Below, in pieces: positions 11,745 through 21,761 of a stretch of DNA of 64,000 bases. The first letter of the stretch is position 1. Each line of letters begins with the position of its first letter. Made by a program: the position numbers and the translations under genes. Origin of the DNA: Mesostigma viride (lineage: Eukaryota > Streptophyta > Mesostigmatophyceae > Mesostigmatales > Mesostigmataceae); assembly GCA_009746045.1 (NCBI GenBank), contig RPFO01000389.1, positions 1,375,982 to 1,439,981 on the forward strand. The letters are read 5' to 3'. The notes under the pieces are model-generated. The model was given only the letters and a program-made list of their open reading frames with translations, did not search any database and was not told where the DNA came from.

Positions 11745-12919
11745 GTGCTCGCTGTCGTCCCGCCTGCTCCATCCGATGAAGATGAAGATGAAGATGAAGA
11801 TGAAAGCGGGGGCGATGCCAGCTATGACCTGGACGATGAAGAGGAGGTGGAGGAGGAGCACAATGATGGGGAAGGGGGGGGTGACGATGGCAGCGAGGAA
11901 CAAACATCACCCGTCAAGCCCAAGAAGCGCGCCTCGAAGGCGGCGGGGGGGGGGGGCAGCGGAGCTTGCGCCCTGCACGCCAGCTTGAATACCAGGGCGG
12001 GAAGGCACTGCCGCCTCGCGCAGCAAAGTCAGCACCGTCCGAGAGTGCGATGCCAGCAGCTCCCCCGGCAGCTCCCCCGGCAGCTCCCCCGGCAGGGTGG
12101 CTAGCGCCCCTTACTCAGGGGTTGCAAGCAGCACAGGCAGCAATCGCAGAGCTGAAGGACTGGGTGGGGTTTCAAGCGAAGCAAGGGAGGAAGAAGGCGC
12201 CGCCGTCTGTGGCTATGCAGATCGCTGATTTGAATGCAAAGGTTTCCAAGTACCAATCATCATTGGCAGCGCGTGCAAAGCCGGCTGCCGCCCCAGAGAA
12301 CCCCGCGACTGCGAAGCTGAAGGAACAGGTCAAATCCCTGACGGAGAGGGTTGATGCTTTGGAAAGGGAACGAGTGCCATGCACGCCTGTTGAATGTGCT
12401 CCAACCTCAAGCCGCGGCACGGAGTTTCACCGGCCGACCATTCCTGCTGCGCCTCCCACATTGCGGCAACGTGAAGGCTTCACCGGCATGCAGGGGGCAG
12501 AATGGCAGCCGGCACGCCGTGAGCCAGAGCCGCGCAAGCGCGCACCCGCGATCGATGGGGCAAGGAAGCTGGATTGGCAAGATGAGCCAGAGCCGCGCAC
12601 GCGCGCACCCGCGATCGATGAGGCAAGGAAGCTGGATTGGCAAGATGAATCGCATGGCCTGTACGAGCCTTATGACTCCCATTATATGGCCCACGGTGAG
12701 CCCTTGCAGGGCGCTTACCGTTATGCCGCCATGAGGGAGCCAGATAGGCCACATTATGCTGAGGGACATTATGCAGCAACTCAGCATACTCGTCTCACGA
12801 CTCACAGCAACTTTGATGATGAACGCATGCGTGCTCGCAGCGCCCCCCGCCCCCCGCCCCCCGCCCACCGCCCCTCCATCGCGGAAAAGGCATCAGCCGT
12901 ACTCGCAAGATGCAAATGA
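11745..12919 (+). CDS. Acidic, low-complexity protein, possible gene X 3' exon
   Basis: It begins after a pyrimidine-rich AG acceptor. It first encodes a run of Asp-Glu repeats, then, after one frame change near 11950 at a G-run, a long segment. The second segment has Ala-Pro repeats (12-bp unit three times near 12055-12095), a likely coiled coil (about 12120-12370), two tandem 63-bp repeats (12521-12583 and 12584-12646; REPEPRKRAPAIDGARKLDW type) and a Pro/Arg-rich tail ending at a TGA. No enzymatic domain is visible. The acidic and coiled-coil character suggests a binding or scaffolding protein, but I cannot assign a function. It may be the end of gene X or a separate gene. Confidence 0.45.
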
Positions 12920-13149
12920 GCGAGGGGAACCAGTTTTTATGGTTCATGTTCATATTGATCGTGTTTGCACCTCTTTGTCAGTTTTCAGCCATTTATTCAG
13001 CTTTTTTATGCTGTGATGTATTAGTTGGCGAACAAAGGAATTGTGGTTGCGAGCACGTAGTACTTGCTTCTCCATATGTTACATGTAGGAGACATTGGAG
13101 ACAATGCTGATAATCAATTAATATTTGTCTCAAGTAATCATCAATATTT
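12920..13149. other. Non-coding stretch before the LINE 3' tail
   Basis: A/T-rich sequence follows the acidic ORF. I see no gene. The LINE copy L3 begins at its right edge with an A/T-rich tail of the same type as at 203-230. Confidence 0.4.
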
Positions 13150-13285
13150 TATTAATAATATAATTACTTACAGCAGAGTGAAATCACTCAAACCAAAGCA
13201 AACGCCCAGCTATAAACCTCTATACAGAGCCACGTAAAATCTCTATACTACGATAAGACCAATGGAAACTCCTAACGGGAGGAAC

Positions 13286-16180
13286 CTAATAGCCCTGCTG
13301 CACCGCAAAATCAGCCCGCGTACGGCGGAGCATGATGTCAGCCATGGCCCGAGTCAGCGCCACCGACAAGCGCTGACGCCAATATGACGTCCAGGTCCGC
13401 GCCGACCATGGGGCCCGCTGGCCCTCCAGGTCCAGCCGGTCCTCCCGGAGCCGGCAACACTCCTTGAAGAAGGCGGAGGTCAGGGGCCCCATGGCCCCAA
13501 ACTCCTCCAGGACAAAGGGCACCACACGATGGTGCCCGACGTCGCCGTAGGCCAGGAGCTTGGCCCGCTCCGCCCGGTCCGCCGTGTAACCTGCCGTGAG
13601 GGAGGCCCCAGCCACGTGGCTAAGAGCCAAGGGCCGCGCCACCGAAACGTCGATAAGCAGATGCCGGCCACCCCCTCAAAGTCCAGCACCACGATGTCAG
13701 GCCGGTGGTTGGGTGAATAGAAGGCAGCGCCATCCGCATCCTCGGACCGGATGTTCGCGTGGGGGAAAACCGACCGAATCATGGCGAGCACCACCGTCAG
13801 GAGGACAGTGTGCAAATACAAATACCAATTCTGATTCTGTTGGCCCCCCATGCAGGCAAGGTAGTGAGTCCCCGTGGGATCCAGCGGCTGCCCACAGCTA
13901 CCACAAGGCCGCCCGGCCGGAACAAGAGGCTGCGGGGCAAATAGCTGGTGCCGGAGCGCCACCGAGTAGTGGCTGGGAGCCAAGGCGAATGGGGGGGCCA
14001 TGGGAAGAGCACGAAGGTACGCCGAGCCCACACTCCGCAAGGAAAGCGAGAACAGCCACGCACGTCCCTGGGCGTTGAGGTCCGCGAAAAGAGCAATCCA
14101 ATCAGCCGTGTGCAGAATACCCGCGTAGGTTTTCTGGTGTTTATCGATGACGCGAGCAGGGAATGCGGCGGGAGATTGAACGGAGGCGACCGAGGGAGTG
14201 CCGCGAGGGAGGTGGCGCTGTACCGCCTGAGCGGCACGGACGGGAGAACAGGCCTGCTGGATCTCAGCATAGGCCTCCTGGATGGCGGTGACGAAGGGCA
14301 AAGGGCTGCTGGGGTCCAGGAGGTCAGGCGCTGCCGTTGCCAAAAGGGGCAGGAGCCGGCAGCTTTCCGCCCACGACTGAGCGACGGAGCCCAAAAATGC
14401 TGCTGGGGCCAGCCGGGCGGCACGAGTCAGACCACAGCCACCCATCCGTGCAGGCAGGGAGGCAATGCGAATAGCATGTGGCGGGAGGTCGGGGCCCGGG
14501 ACCAGCTGCGCCAAGGCCGACTGGATGCGTTCGTCGTGGCCCTCAGCGGCCAGCCGGACCTGAGCCGGAAGAGCGCCCCGGAGCCAGTGAACGACGCGAG
14601 GGTGAGCGCAAAACCACAGAAGCAGACCCTTGGTCTGCGAATCATGAAGGCGCGCAATCAAGGGCAGTACCTCAGTGCGTGCCTCGAGGGCGGCCCGCAG
14701 AGCATCGATGACAAACGCGGGGTCGCCAACCGGAACGCCGAGGACATCCAACCCATGGAGGCGCTCGTCCCGGCCCAAGAGCTGGGGCGGGAAGCCGGAG
14801 CAATCACCTTGGGGCGAGTACACCGCGCACTTGGCCAGGGTCAACTGGAGGTTGATGTCGGCCACCGCGGTCTGCAGTGCCAGCAGAGCCGCGGTGGTGT
14901 CCGGCACAGGGCTCAGAAGGTAGATATCATCCAAGTAGGCCTGAATAGCGACCGCCGGGTGGGCAGCATGGACCGCTTGGAGGCAACCCTGGAGGGGGGC
15001 GGCAAAGTACAGGGGTCCCAGGGGGTCCCCTTGCTGGGTGCCCGACCGCGACAGCAGGCCGCCGCGAGTGCCGTCCTCCATGATGTGAACCAGTTGGCCG
15101 GGCTGGCCGTAGCACACGGCTGTCCAAGCGTACAAGTCCTCGAAGGACTCCATGACGGCCGCAAACATGCTGGCGCGGGACAGACTGTTGAACGCGTTGT
15201 GGCAGTCGACCTTGACGACAGCGTGGGTGGGGTGGGCCTCGAGGTAGGCCTGCACCGAATGGATGAGGATATCCGCCCCGCCTGGAGTCGTCACCCCCAG
15301 CTGGGCCGCCACCGAGGTCTCACCCGCTGCGAGGGGCGGGCAGAAAAAGGCACGGAGCTCGGGCGCCTTTTGGCGGCAGATCACTTTGCCCACGAGCTTG
15401 CGGAGCACCTCACCGCAGGCGATCGGGCGCACCTTGCCCTCGGGGGGGGCAAGACACCCTTGAGCAGAGCGAGGAGGCGAGCGCCCGCTAACCACTCGCG
15501 CGCAGCGGGAGGAACGCGACCAGCCGCCAGGTCAATGAGGGTGTCAAAGAGAATGTCCGGCGCCCCCATGCCCCACCAGGACCTCCAAGTGCTCGTAGCG
15601 CCAGCCCGACGGCCCGGTAGAGGAAGCCCGCGGGACCGCACGCATCACCTCCAGGAAGCAGTCGTGGTCCAGCCGGAGGGGGGCCGGCAGGGGGTCCGGC
15701 ACGGGCAGCTGGAAGCCGGGCTCCGCAGGGTGAAGAGCCTCCAAGGCCGCCAGGGTAGCCGCATTGGCGGGGGCCAGCTTGGCCATTTCCAAGCGGGTCA
15801 TGGCCCGGCTGAGCTGCCCCTCGCGGACGAGGCGGATGACATCGGCGGCCACCCGCTCGAAGTTGACCTCCCCCGACAGCCGGGCCGTGCGCGGGGGCGG
15901 CACGCCAAACAGCCCCTCCCAGTCCCCCTGCAGAAAGCGTCGGCAACGGGCAATAACCGCACCCTGGAGGCCGCGCACACCACGCCCGAGAGGGGTGAGG
16001 AGCAGGCGGGGGGTCACCATGTGCAGTTTAAAGCCCAGCGGGTCGTCCGGAGCGGCGTGCATGCGCCGGAGAGAAACGATTGCACATTGCGCGAAAAGGC
16101 TACGCGCGCGGTGGGGGAGGTCGGTCAGGGTAGACGTCGGGTTGATGGCGCATGCATCCCAGGGAACCGTGTCAAGCCAA
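13286..16180 (-). pseudogene. RLE-LINE polyprotein, RT and endonuclease part
   Basis: The main open segment, 15495-13480, shows RT motifs: KVDCHNAF (catalytic Asp, about residue 97), GTQQGDPLGPL (about 153-162) and YLDD (187-190). After the thumb come a zinc finger CGSCG-x8-H-x3-C and the endonuclease core (RPDIVVLDFEG). The frame then breaks at the 5-C run 13671-13675 and resumes at 13642-13286 (ARPLALSHVAG...). Upstream, 16062-15544 and 15641-15381 carry the region before the RT, with frame changes near 15575 and at the G8 run near 15445. The protein would nick target DNA and reverse-transcribe its own RNA in place. Confidence 0.85.
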
Positions 16181-16696
16181 CCACTAGGAACTCAGATCTG
16201 AGATTTTTCTCAGTTTTTCTCAGTTTTCTCAGTTTTCTCAGGAAGGCTGCCTGAGATTTCCTGAGATTTCCTGAGATGTCCTGAGATTTCCTGAGATTTC
16301 CTGAGATCAACTGAGAAAAATCTCAGTTTTCTCAGGAAAACTGAGAAAATCACCTGAGAAAACTGAGAAAACTGAGAAAAAACTGAGATCAGCCTGAGAA
16401 AGTCGCCTGGCCTGAGATTTTTTTTTCTCAGGAACGAAATTTCTCAGGCGCCCGGTTTTTTCTCAGGTTGCTGCCTGAGAAAATCTGAGACTGAGAATAT
16501 CTGGGAAACTTAAGGCCTGAGAAAAACTGAGAAACCTCATGCACACAGAGAAATCGCATTCATACCACGCAACCAGAAATCACTTTGATTACAAATTATA
16601 ATAATTTCTTGTGCAGTTGGAGTACAGCTCTTCAAGTTTAATAAGAACATCAATTTCAGTCACTAGACGAGTTGCTACAATCTGCTTCAGCGTAGC

Positions 16697-17071
16697 TCAC
16701 TTTTCCATACGCCCTTGCACTTCTCCTCGTTGGTGCAAGGTCGCCCCGGCTAGGTTCAGCCACATTCTTGTGCTGCCTACCCCCTCTCCCCCTCTGCCCA
16801 CGATTCCCCCGCGTAGGTTCAGCCGCATACTCGCGGCCATCGCCACCACGGGCAGAATCAGCAGCATTTTCTGCTGCAGGCTGCCTCCTTCCTCTCCCCC
16901 TCCGTCCACGCTTCCCCGTGCAGGTTCAGACGCATTGTAGCTGCATGGGTCATCACTGTCGCTGCTAGGTGGAGCCACATCCTCTTGGCTACCATTATCA
17001 CTGCCGCTGCAGATGGAGGAATCAGTTTCTGCTGCAGGCTGCTTACCCCTCCTCTTCCTTGGTGCAGGCAT
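16697..17071 (-). CDS. Short ORF inside CACTA-A, unrecognised
   Basis: 124 codons start MPAPRKRRGK and are rich in Ser, Asp, Gly and Leu. The segment contains imperfect repeats of a MRLNLRG-type motif, because the DNA itself is repetitive (GTAGGTTCAGCCGCAT-type units). It might be the N-terminal remnant of a transposon-encoded protein with a basic nuclear-localisation-like start. I see no domain and give it low weight. Confidence 0.2.
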   Translation of the reverse strand: MPAPRKRRGKQPAAETDSSICSGSDNGSQEDVAPPSSDSDDPCSYNASEPARGSVDGGGEEGGSLQQKMLLILPVVAMAASMRLNLRGGIVGRGGEGVGSTRMWLNLAGATLHQRGEVQGRMEK

Positions 17072-17087
17072 GCCATCCTCGCTGCCA

Positions 17088-17153
17088 CACTAGGAACGGA
17101 GTGTTGACAAACTTTGACAATTGTTTGTCAAGAATTGTCAAATAGTTCTAGTG
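17088..17153. mobile_element. 66-bp miniature CACTA-like element
   Basis: It starts CACTAGGAAC and ends GTTCTAGTG. Inside are inverted TTGACAA/TTGTCAA units. No clear target duplication is visible. It lies inside CACTA-A. The TTGACAA motif recurs densely at 17520-17830, so this may be a collapsed member of a third subfamily that uses TTGACAA as its subterminal repeat. Confidence 0.45.
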
Positions 17154-17519
17154 TGACCCGCTGGCTTCACACAGCCAAAAAAAAAAAAAAATTAATCAAT
17201 TTTTGGCGGTAGAGAGACCATGGAGGGACTGCCCGCTGCCCGCTGTAGACGCATACTGTAGTTCGTAGAAGCGTACTCCTTCGCTGCACTCCGGAGAGGA
17301 ATCGTGACGGACTGACGGTCTCCTTCGCTGCCCTCCAGAGAGGAGGCCGCTAAAGCGGCCGCTCGCTTCGCTCGCTGGGAGCTTTGCGCGGATTGGTTGG
17401 CAGTTCTTCCGTGCGCTTGGCGCGGATTGGTGGTCAGTCAGTCCGCCCCTTCTGGATTGGCCGCGTACTCGGTGATGCCCTGAATAGTGTCGGATTACCT
17501 TACATTGCCAAATTAGTAA

Positions 17520-17830
17520 TATAGATTCTTGACATATCAACTGACATGACCTTGACAAACCTTGACAGAACTTGACAAAAGCTTGACATGATAACATCAA
17601 AGGCTTGACAAACCTTGACAGAATGTTGAAAGGTTGACAAAACCTTGACAATCTTTGAAATATCAACATATCAACACGGAAAAAAATGTCAATACACTGA
17701 CAAACCAAGGTGATGTGTCAAGAAATGTCAAGACGTTAACAAACGAAGGCCAAAAAAATTGTTAACATGACAAAATGTCCACAAATGTTAACATGACAAA
17801 CGTCAACATGACAACCAAAGGCGTAGCAAA
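17520..17830. repeat. Dense TTGACA/TGACAAA repeat tract
   Basis: More than fifteen irregularly spaced TTGACA or TGACAAA motifs occur on both strands. They resemble the subterminal transposase-binding arrays of CACTA elements and share the motif with the miniature element at 17088-17153. No gene is seen here. Confidence 0.5.
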
Positions 17831-18491
17831 CTGACAAATCAACACCACGCACAGGTAAACTTATTTCATTAAAATCAACAAGTTCAAAAGACCACCTAAA
17901 CCAAGTCATCATCATCATCATCAAAATCAACATGGCTGCTACCTTGCTGCCTGAATTGCGGTTTTCTGCATTACATTAGCATGACAAACTGTACTGACAA
18001 AACACATGAAGGAGAAGTGCACTCAATCACAGTCCGAGGGTGGCGGGCAAGATGCACAGCCACAAGCATCTTACAAATGCAGTATAACATCCGCGTAGGG
18101 CTGTCCCAGCGATCATTGCTGAAATTAATGGACGACTTTCTAGAAATTTACCGCAGGAGACTGTCCAGTGCTACAGCGATGTGATGAGGGCTCAGAGCCT
18201 ACAAAATCTGTGTCCGCAGGTGCCCTCCCCGCCATGCTGGGCTGGCCGATGTGTGCGCCATGGTTGTGTTAGGTAGATTGCCTGCATGCAAGGGAAACAT
18301 GCGTTATCCAGCAAAGCAGCAAAGGGAACACACAACGATCTTAAGTGAGATGAATACCCGACGCCTTGACGCGCCAACAACGTTGCATTACCTAAATCAG
18401 TTGTGTGTAATGAGACGGCGTGAGAGCACAGCAGTCGCGTGGCTGTTTGTGAGTGATGGCTTGATTTTTGGACCGAGAAAGTGAGATAGTG

Positions 18492-18493
<2 letters not shown>

Positions 18494-18588
<95 letters not shown>
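18494..18588. repeat. (GA)n microsatellite
   Basis: An uninterrupted GA dinucleotide run of about 95 bp inside CACTA-A. Confidence 0.95.
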
Positions 18589-18590
<2 letters not shown>

Positions 18591-18799
18591 TGGTATTCTC
18601 ACCTAAACTGTCCCTATGTACCTCACAAGATGTAGGGAACTGCGAAACCACAGGAATACCTAGAGAAGAGCGCTTCCTGGCTCACGAAAAACTCGCCGAT
18701 TGAGTGCTTGACGTTCACGTTTGATAATGCTGAACTGCGTTATCAAATCATCTGCGTTATCAAATCATCATCTGGCAGAGTCACGTCACTTGGTTGGTG

Positions 18800-18832
18800 C
18801 CGGGCCCGCTACAAAAAACGTAGCGGGCCCGG
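18800..18832. other. Perfect GC-rich hairpin
   Basis: CCGGGCCCGCTAC, a seven-base A-rich loop, then GTAGCGGGCCCGG: a 13-bp perfect stem. It resembles a terminator hairpin but lies in a eukaryotic transposon. The function is unknown. Confidence 0.6.
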
Positions 18833-19839
18833 TGATGTCGCTATTACACCACCCGACTTTACATCGAGTCACTGTGAATGATATATATATGGCTGCCTAC
18901 AGCACCGCGCATGGTGTCCAAGTAAAATTATGGCGCTGCCAAGGCTGCGTACCTGCCGTTATCGCCTTGGTCTTTGTCACGGTGGCGTTCTCCAATTCAC
19001 GTGCAACGTCCACTTCCTGTGCCAGCTCTGGCGCGGCGCGTGCCCTTCGGGCTGAATTTCAAATTTCCGCGTGCAGTCCGTTGGAGAGGGGCGCTGCGTC
19101 CGGAGTCCGGACTTAGGGAATTCGGAGGCTGCTGGTCGCACAAAAGATCGTTGTTGGCTGTTGAGTGATGTCCGACTGGCACGATGGAGAGGGCTCCATC
19201 ACATTGGCGACCTCACCAGTGGCCCACATGTACCGACGAGACCTGCATCTCGAGCTTGTCGGCCCTCACGCTGCAGCTGTCGCCATGCGAGACGCCCTGA
19301 GACTCTCGGCATGATTTTTCCCGTGCAATATCACGCCCTCGATTCGCAGCAAGGCCCGTCTGCTCCAATATGGCCGACTGCGGGCTGTGCCGTAACAGGA
19401 AATGTCCGGGTGATGGCAGGCAGTGCCTACCCATCCCACCGCACGCACCGCGTCAAGCAATATTTCCACTTCCGCTGCTGCTGGGCACCGGGCTACTGCC
19501 TACATTTCTTCAATCGCTCCATCGCCTCCTCCATGGTGCCTCGCTCCCTGCGGCCCCTCCGCCACGCCGGATATCCATGGCAATCAAGCCTACCGGCTAC
19601 CACCATACCGGCCACGAGCCCTTGCTGCACCAAACGAAGTGTGCGGCCCCGAATTAAGTGAAGTACACGGCAGGACTGGGAACCACCTGAAATTACATCG
19701 GGGTCTCCAGTGGACTTGGCGTCACATCTTGCTAACGTTGTCACTGTCGGCAGTTGTCAGTTGCTGTTGGTTGTTGCATGCTGAGGGTTGCAGATGTTCT
19801 AGGAACAGCTGGTCCAATGTTGCTATGCATGCAGTTACT

Positions 19840-20660
19840 CTTGCCATTACGTGTGTCCATGTGCCTCCAACCATCCCGCCACAATGCCAGCACCCTCCAC
19901 CCCGCTAACTCCCACTCGCCCCACTCCCCTGCCTGTTCCATACCCGCCCCACCCACAAATATACGTCACAGACATCCACATGCCGTTATCCATCCCCACC
20001 TGACTACGGACTACTCTCGCCCCCACGCTGAGCTAGGTCCCCCACAACACCGTAACACCGCCCTCCTCCCCCAAACCATCCGATGACCCACCCGACCATC
20101 CACCTTGATTCCCCCAAACCAACCTATCTGACTACCACCCTTCCGTATTACATACACCACCTTCCACACCAACATAACAAACCACCTACTAAACAAACCT
20201 ACCGCCCCACAACGAGGTTCCCCTACACCACTGCACCCCGCCCACCCCGCCCCCCGCTGCCCCAACATACTGTACGATGACTCCACCCCACCATCCACGT
20301 GAAGCATAACCATCCACCCCGGCCTCCGGGGCAACCAATCAGCTGTCCACTCAACCATAACTGACACTGCTGCACCGACCACCGGCAAGCCCGCCTACGT
20401 ACCATACCCAAGCCACCCACGCAACCCAAGCATCCCCAACCCTCACACGAACCTGTGACCTACGCACGAGCTACCTACAACTGCGACTCACAACTACTAC
20501 ATAATCAACCCATAACAATGTCCCCCATGACCCCCGCCAAAGGGGGGGGGTCCCCCCAATAGTCCAACACACACACACACACACTCTACAATACCCAGGA
20601 CCACGAGTACCCACCCAATTCACCTCCCACAACGGTATCACCCACGAGTCCAGTGCCCCA
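19840..20660. other. C-rich, G-poor tract with strong strand asymmetry
   Basis: The plus strand is dominated by C and A with very few G (CCACC, CCCACC and ACCAACC words) over about 800 bp. A CA dinucleotide run lies at about 20567-20586. Open frames here are composition artefacts. No gene is seen. Confidence 0.6.
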
Positions 20661-20739
20661 CCCATGTCCACAGCGACACCCCGGAGACTTCACCACGCCC
20701 ACCGACTGCACGCACGCACACCTAGCTGCACACTCCCAC

Positions 20740-20935
20740 GCACCTACCCTCGCACGCACGCATGCACGCAGCCATCAACCCACCCACCAAGGCACGCCTG
20801 CACAAACGCGCACATGCACAAGTGCACGCACACGCACACATATAGCTGCACACTCTCACGCACCCACTCACGCACGCACGCCTGCACACAGCCATCAACC
20901 CACCCGCCAAGGCACGCCTGCACGCAGTCACGCAA
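20740..20935. repeat. About 120-bp tandem duplication, GCACGCAC-rich
   Basis: CAGCCATCAACCCACC followed by CAAGGCACGCCTGCAC occurs at about 20770 and again at about 20890, within a GCACGCAC-rich simple sequence. Confidence 0.7.
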
Positions 20936-21424
20936 TGCATGGCAGCATGCCCGCCTTCTATATCATTCTTGGAATATCATGTTGCATATGGCATTATTAT
21001 CATGTTTGTAAATTTAACTCCTTGCTTTCTGTATGCTTTCTTTCTTTGGGGGATGACTTGATGCAGATCGTGGAGCATACAAGCTCGACGAGAAGACGTA
21101 CACATCAATATTGAGTGAAACCACCGTTGCTGGGCTCTGGCATGCCAGCTGTTATATGGCCATGAGCCATCAGCTAGCAATCAAGAAATAGGATGAGAGC
21201 AGTTTTGAGTCGATGTTTTATATTTTGATGGTATTGAAATGATGAGTCGCAGAATGCCACAATGAAACATAAGTTCATTACTGTCAAACAGCGTGATGCC
21301 ATGAATGCCACGCCTAATACCACAAGATGTGCTAATAACGTATTTAATTCATTAATGAATTGTTGGATTTATTGCATGATGGTGTTATGCTTGTTAGAAT
21401 ACACATTTAATTCTGGCAATGGCA
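20936..21424. other. Interior of CACTA-A without a gene
   Basis: A/T-rich sequence between the repeats and the right subterminal array. No coding or RNA feature can be supported. Confidence 0.4.
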
Positions 21425-21761
21425 TGCCTGAGAAAATGCCCTGAGATTTTAAGCGCCTGAGAAAATGCCCTGAGATTTTCAGCCTGAGAAAAAAAAATCT
21501 CAGTGTCCACGTAAAATCTCAGTTTCCACTTAGCCCTGAGATTTCCTGAGATTTCCTGAGAAAAAGCCCATTTTCTCAGGCCAATCTCAGGAAATCTCAG
21601 GTCACTTTCTCAGGAAATCTCAGGAAATCTCAGGAAAATCTCAGGAAATCTCAGGAAATCTCAGGACATCTCAGGAAATCTCAGGAAATCTCAGTTTTTT
21701 TCTCAGGAAATCTCAGGAAATCTCAGGAAATCTCAGTTTTCTCAGTAGCGAGTTCCTAGTG

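Larger units (their letters stand above)
16182..21761. mobile_element. CACTA-like DNA transposon A, non-autonomous (5.58 kb)
   Basis: The ends are CACTAGGAACTC and GAGTTCCTAGTG, flanked by a 2-bp duplication AC (16180-16181 and 21762-21763). Dense subterminal arrays of CTGAGAAAA and CTGAGATTTC units fill about 16190-16540 and 21425-21750, in opposite orientations. Removing the element with one AC restores an open LINE frame (SWRWLDTV across the join), which proves its boundaries. No transposase (TNP2-like) is visible inside. Simple repeats, a hairpin and a C-rich tract fill it. Confidence 0.85.

Noticed and set aside
13948-16254. 768-codon plus-strand ORF
   Set aside because: It is the antisense shadow of the LINE RT and endonuclease and has no domain of its own.
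18494-18588. Ser-Leu repeat protein in the minus-strand frame
   Set aside because: It is translation of a GA microsatellite.
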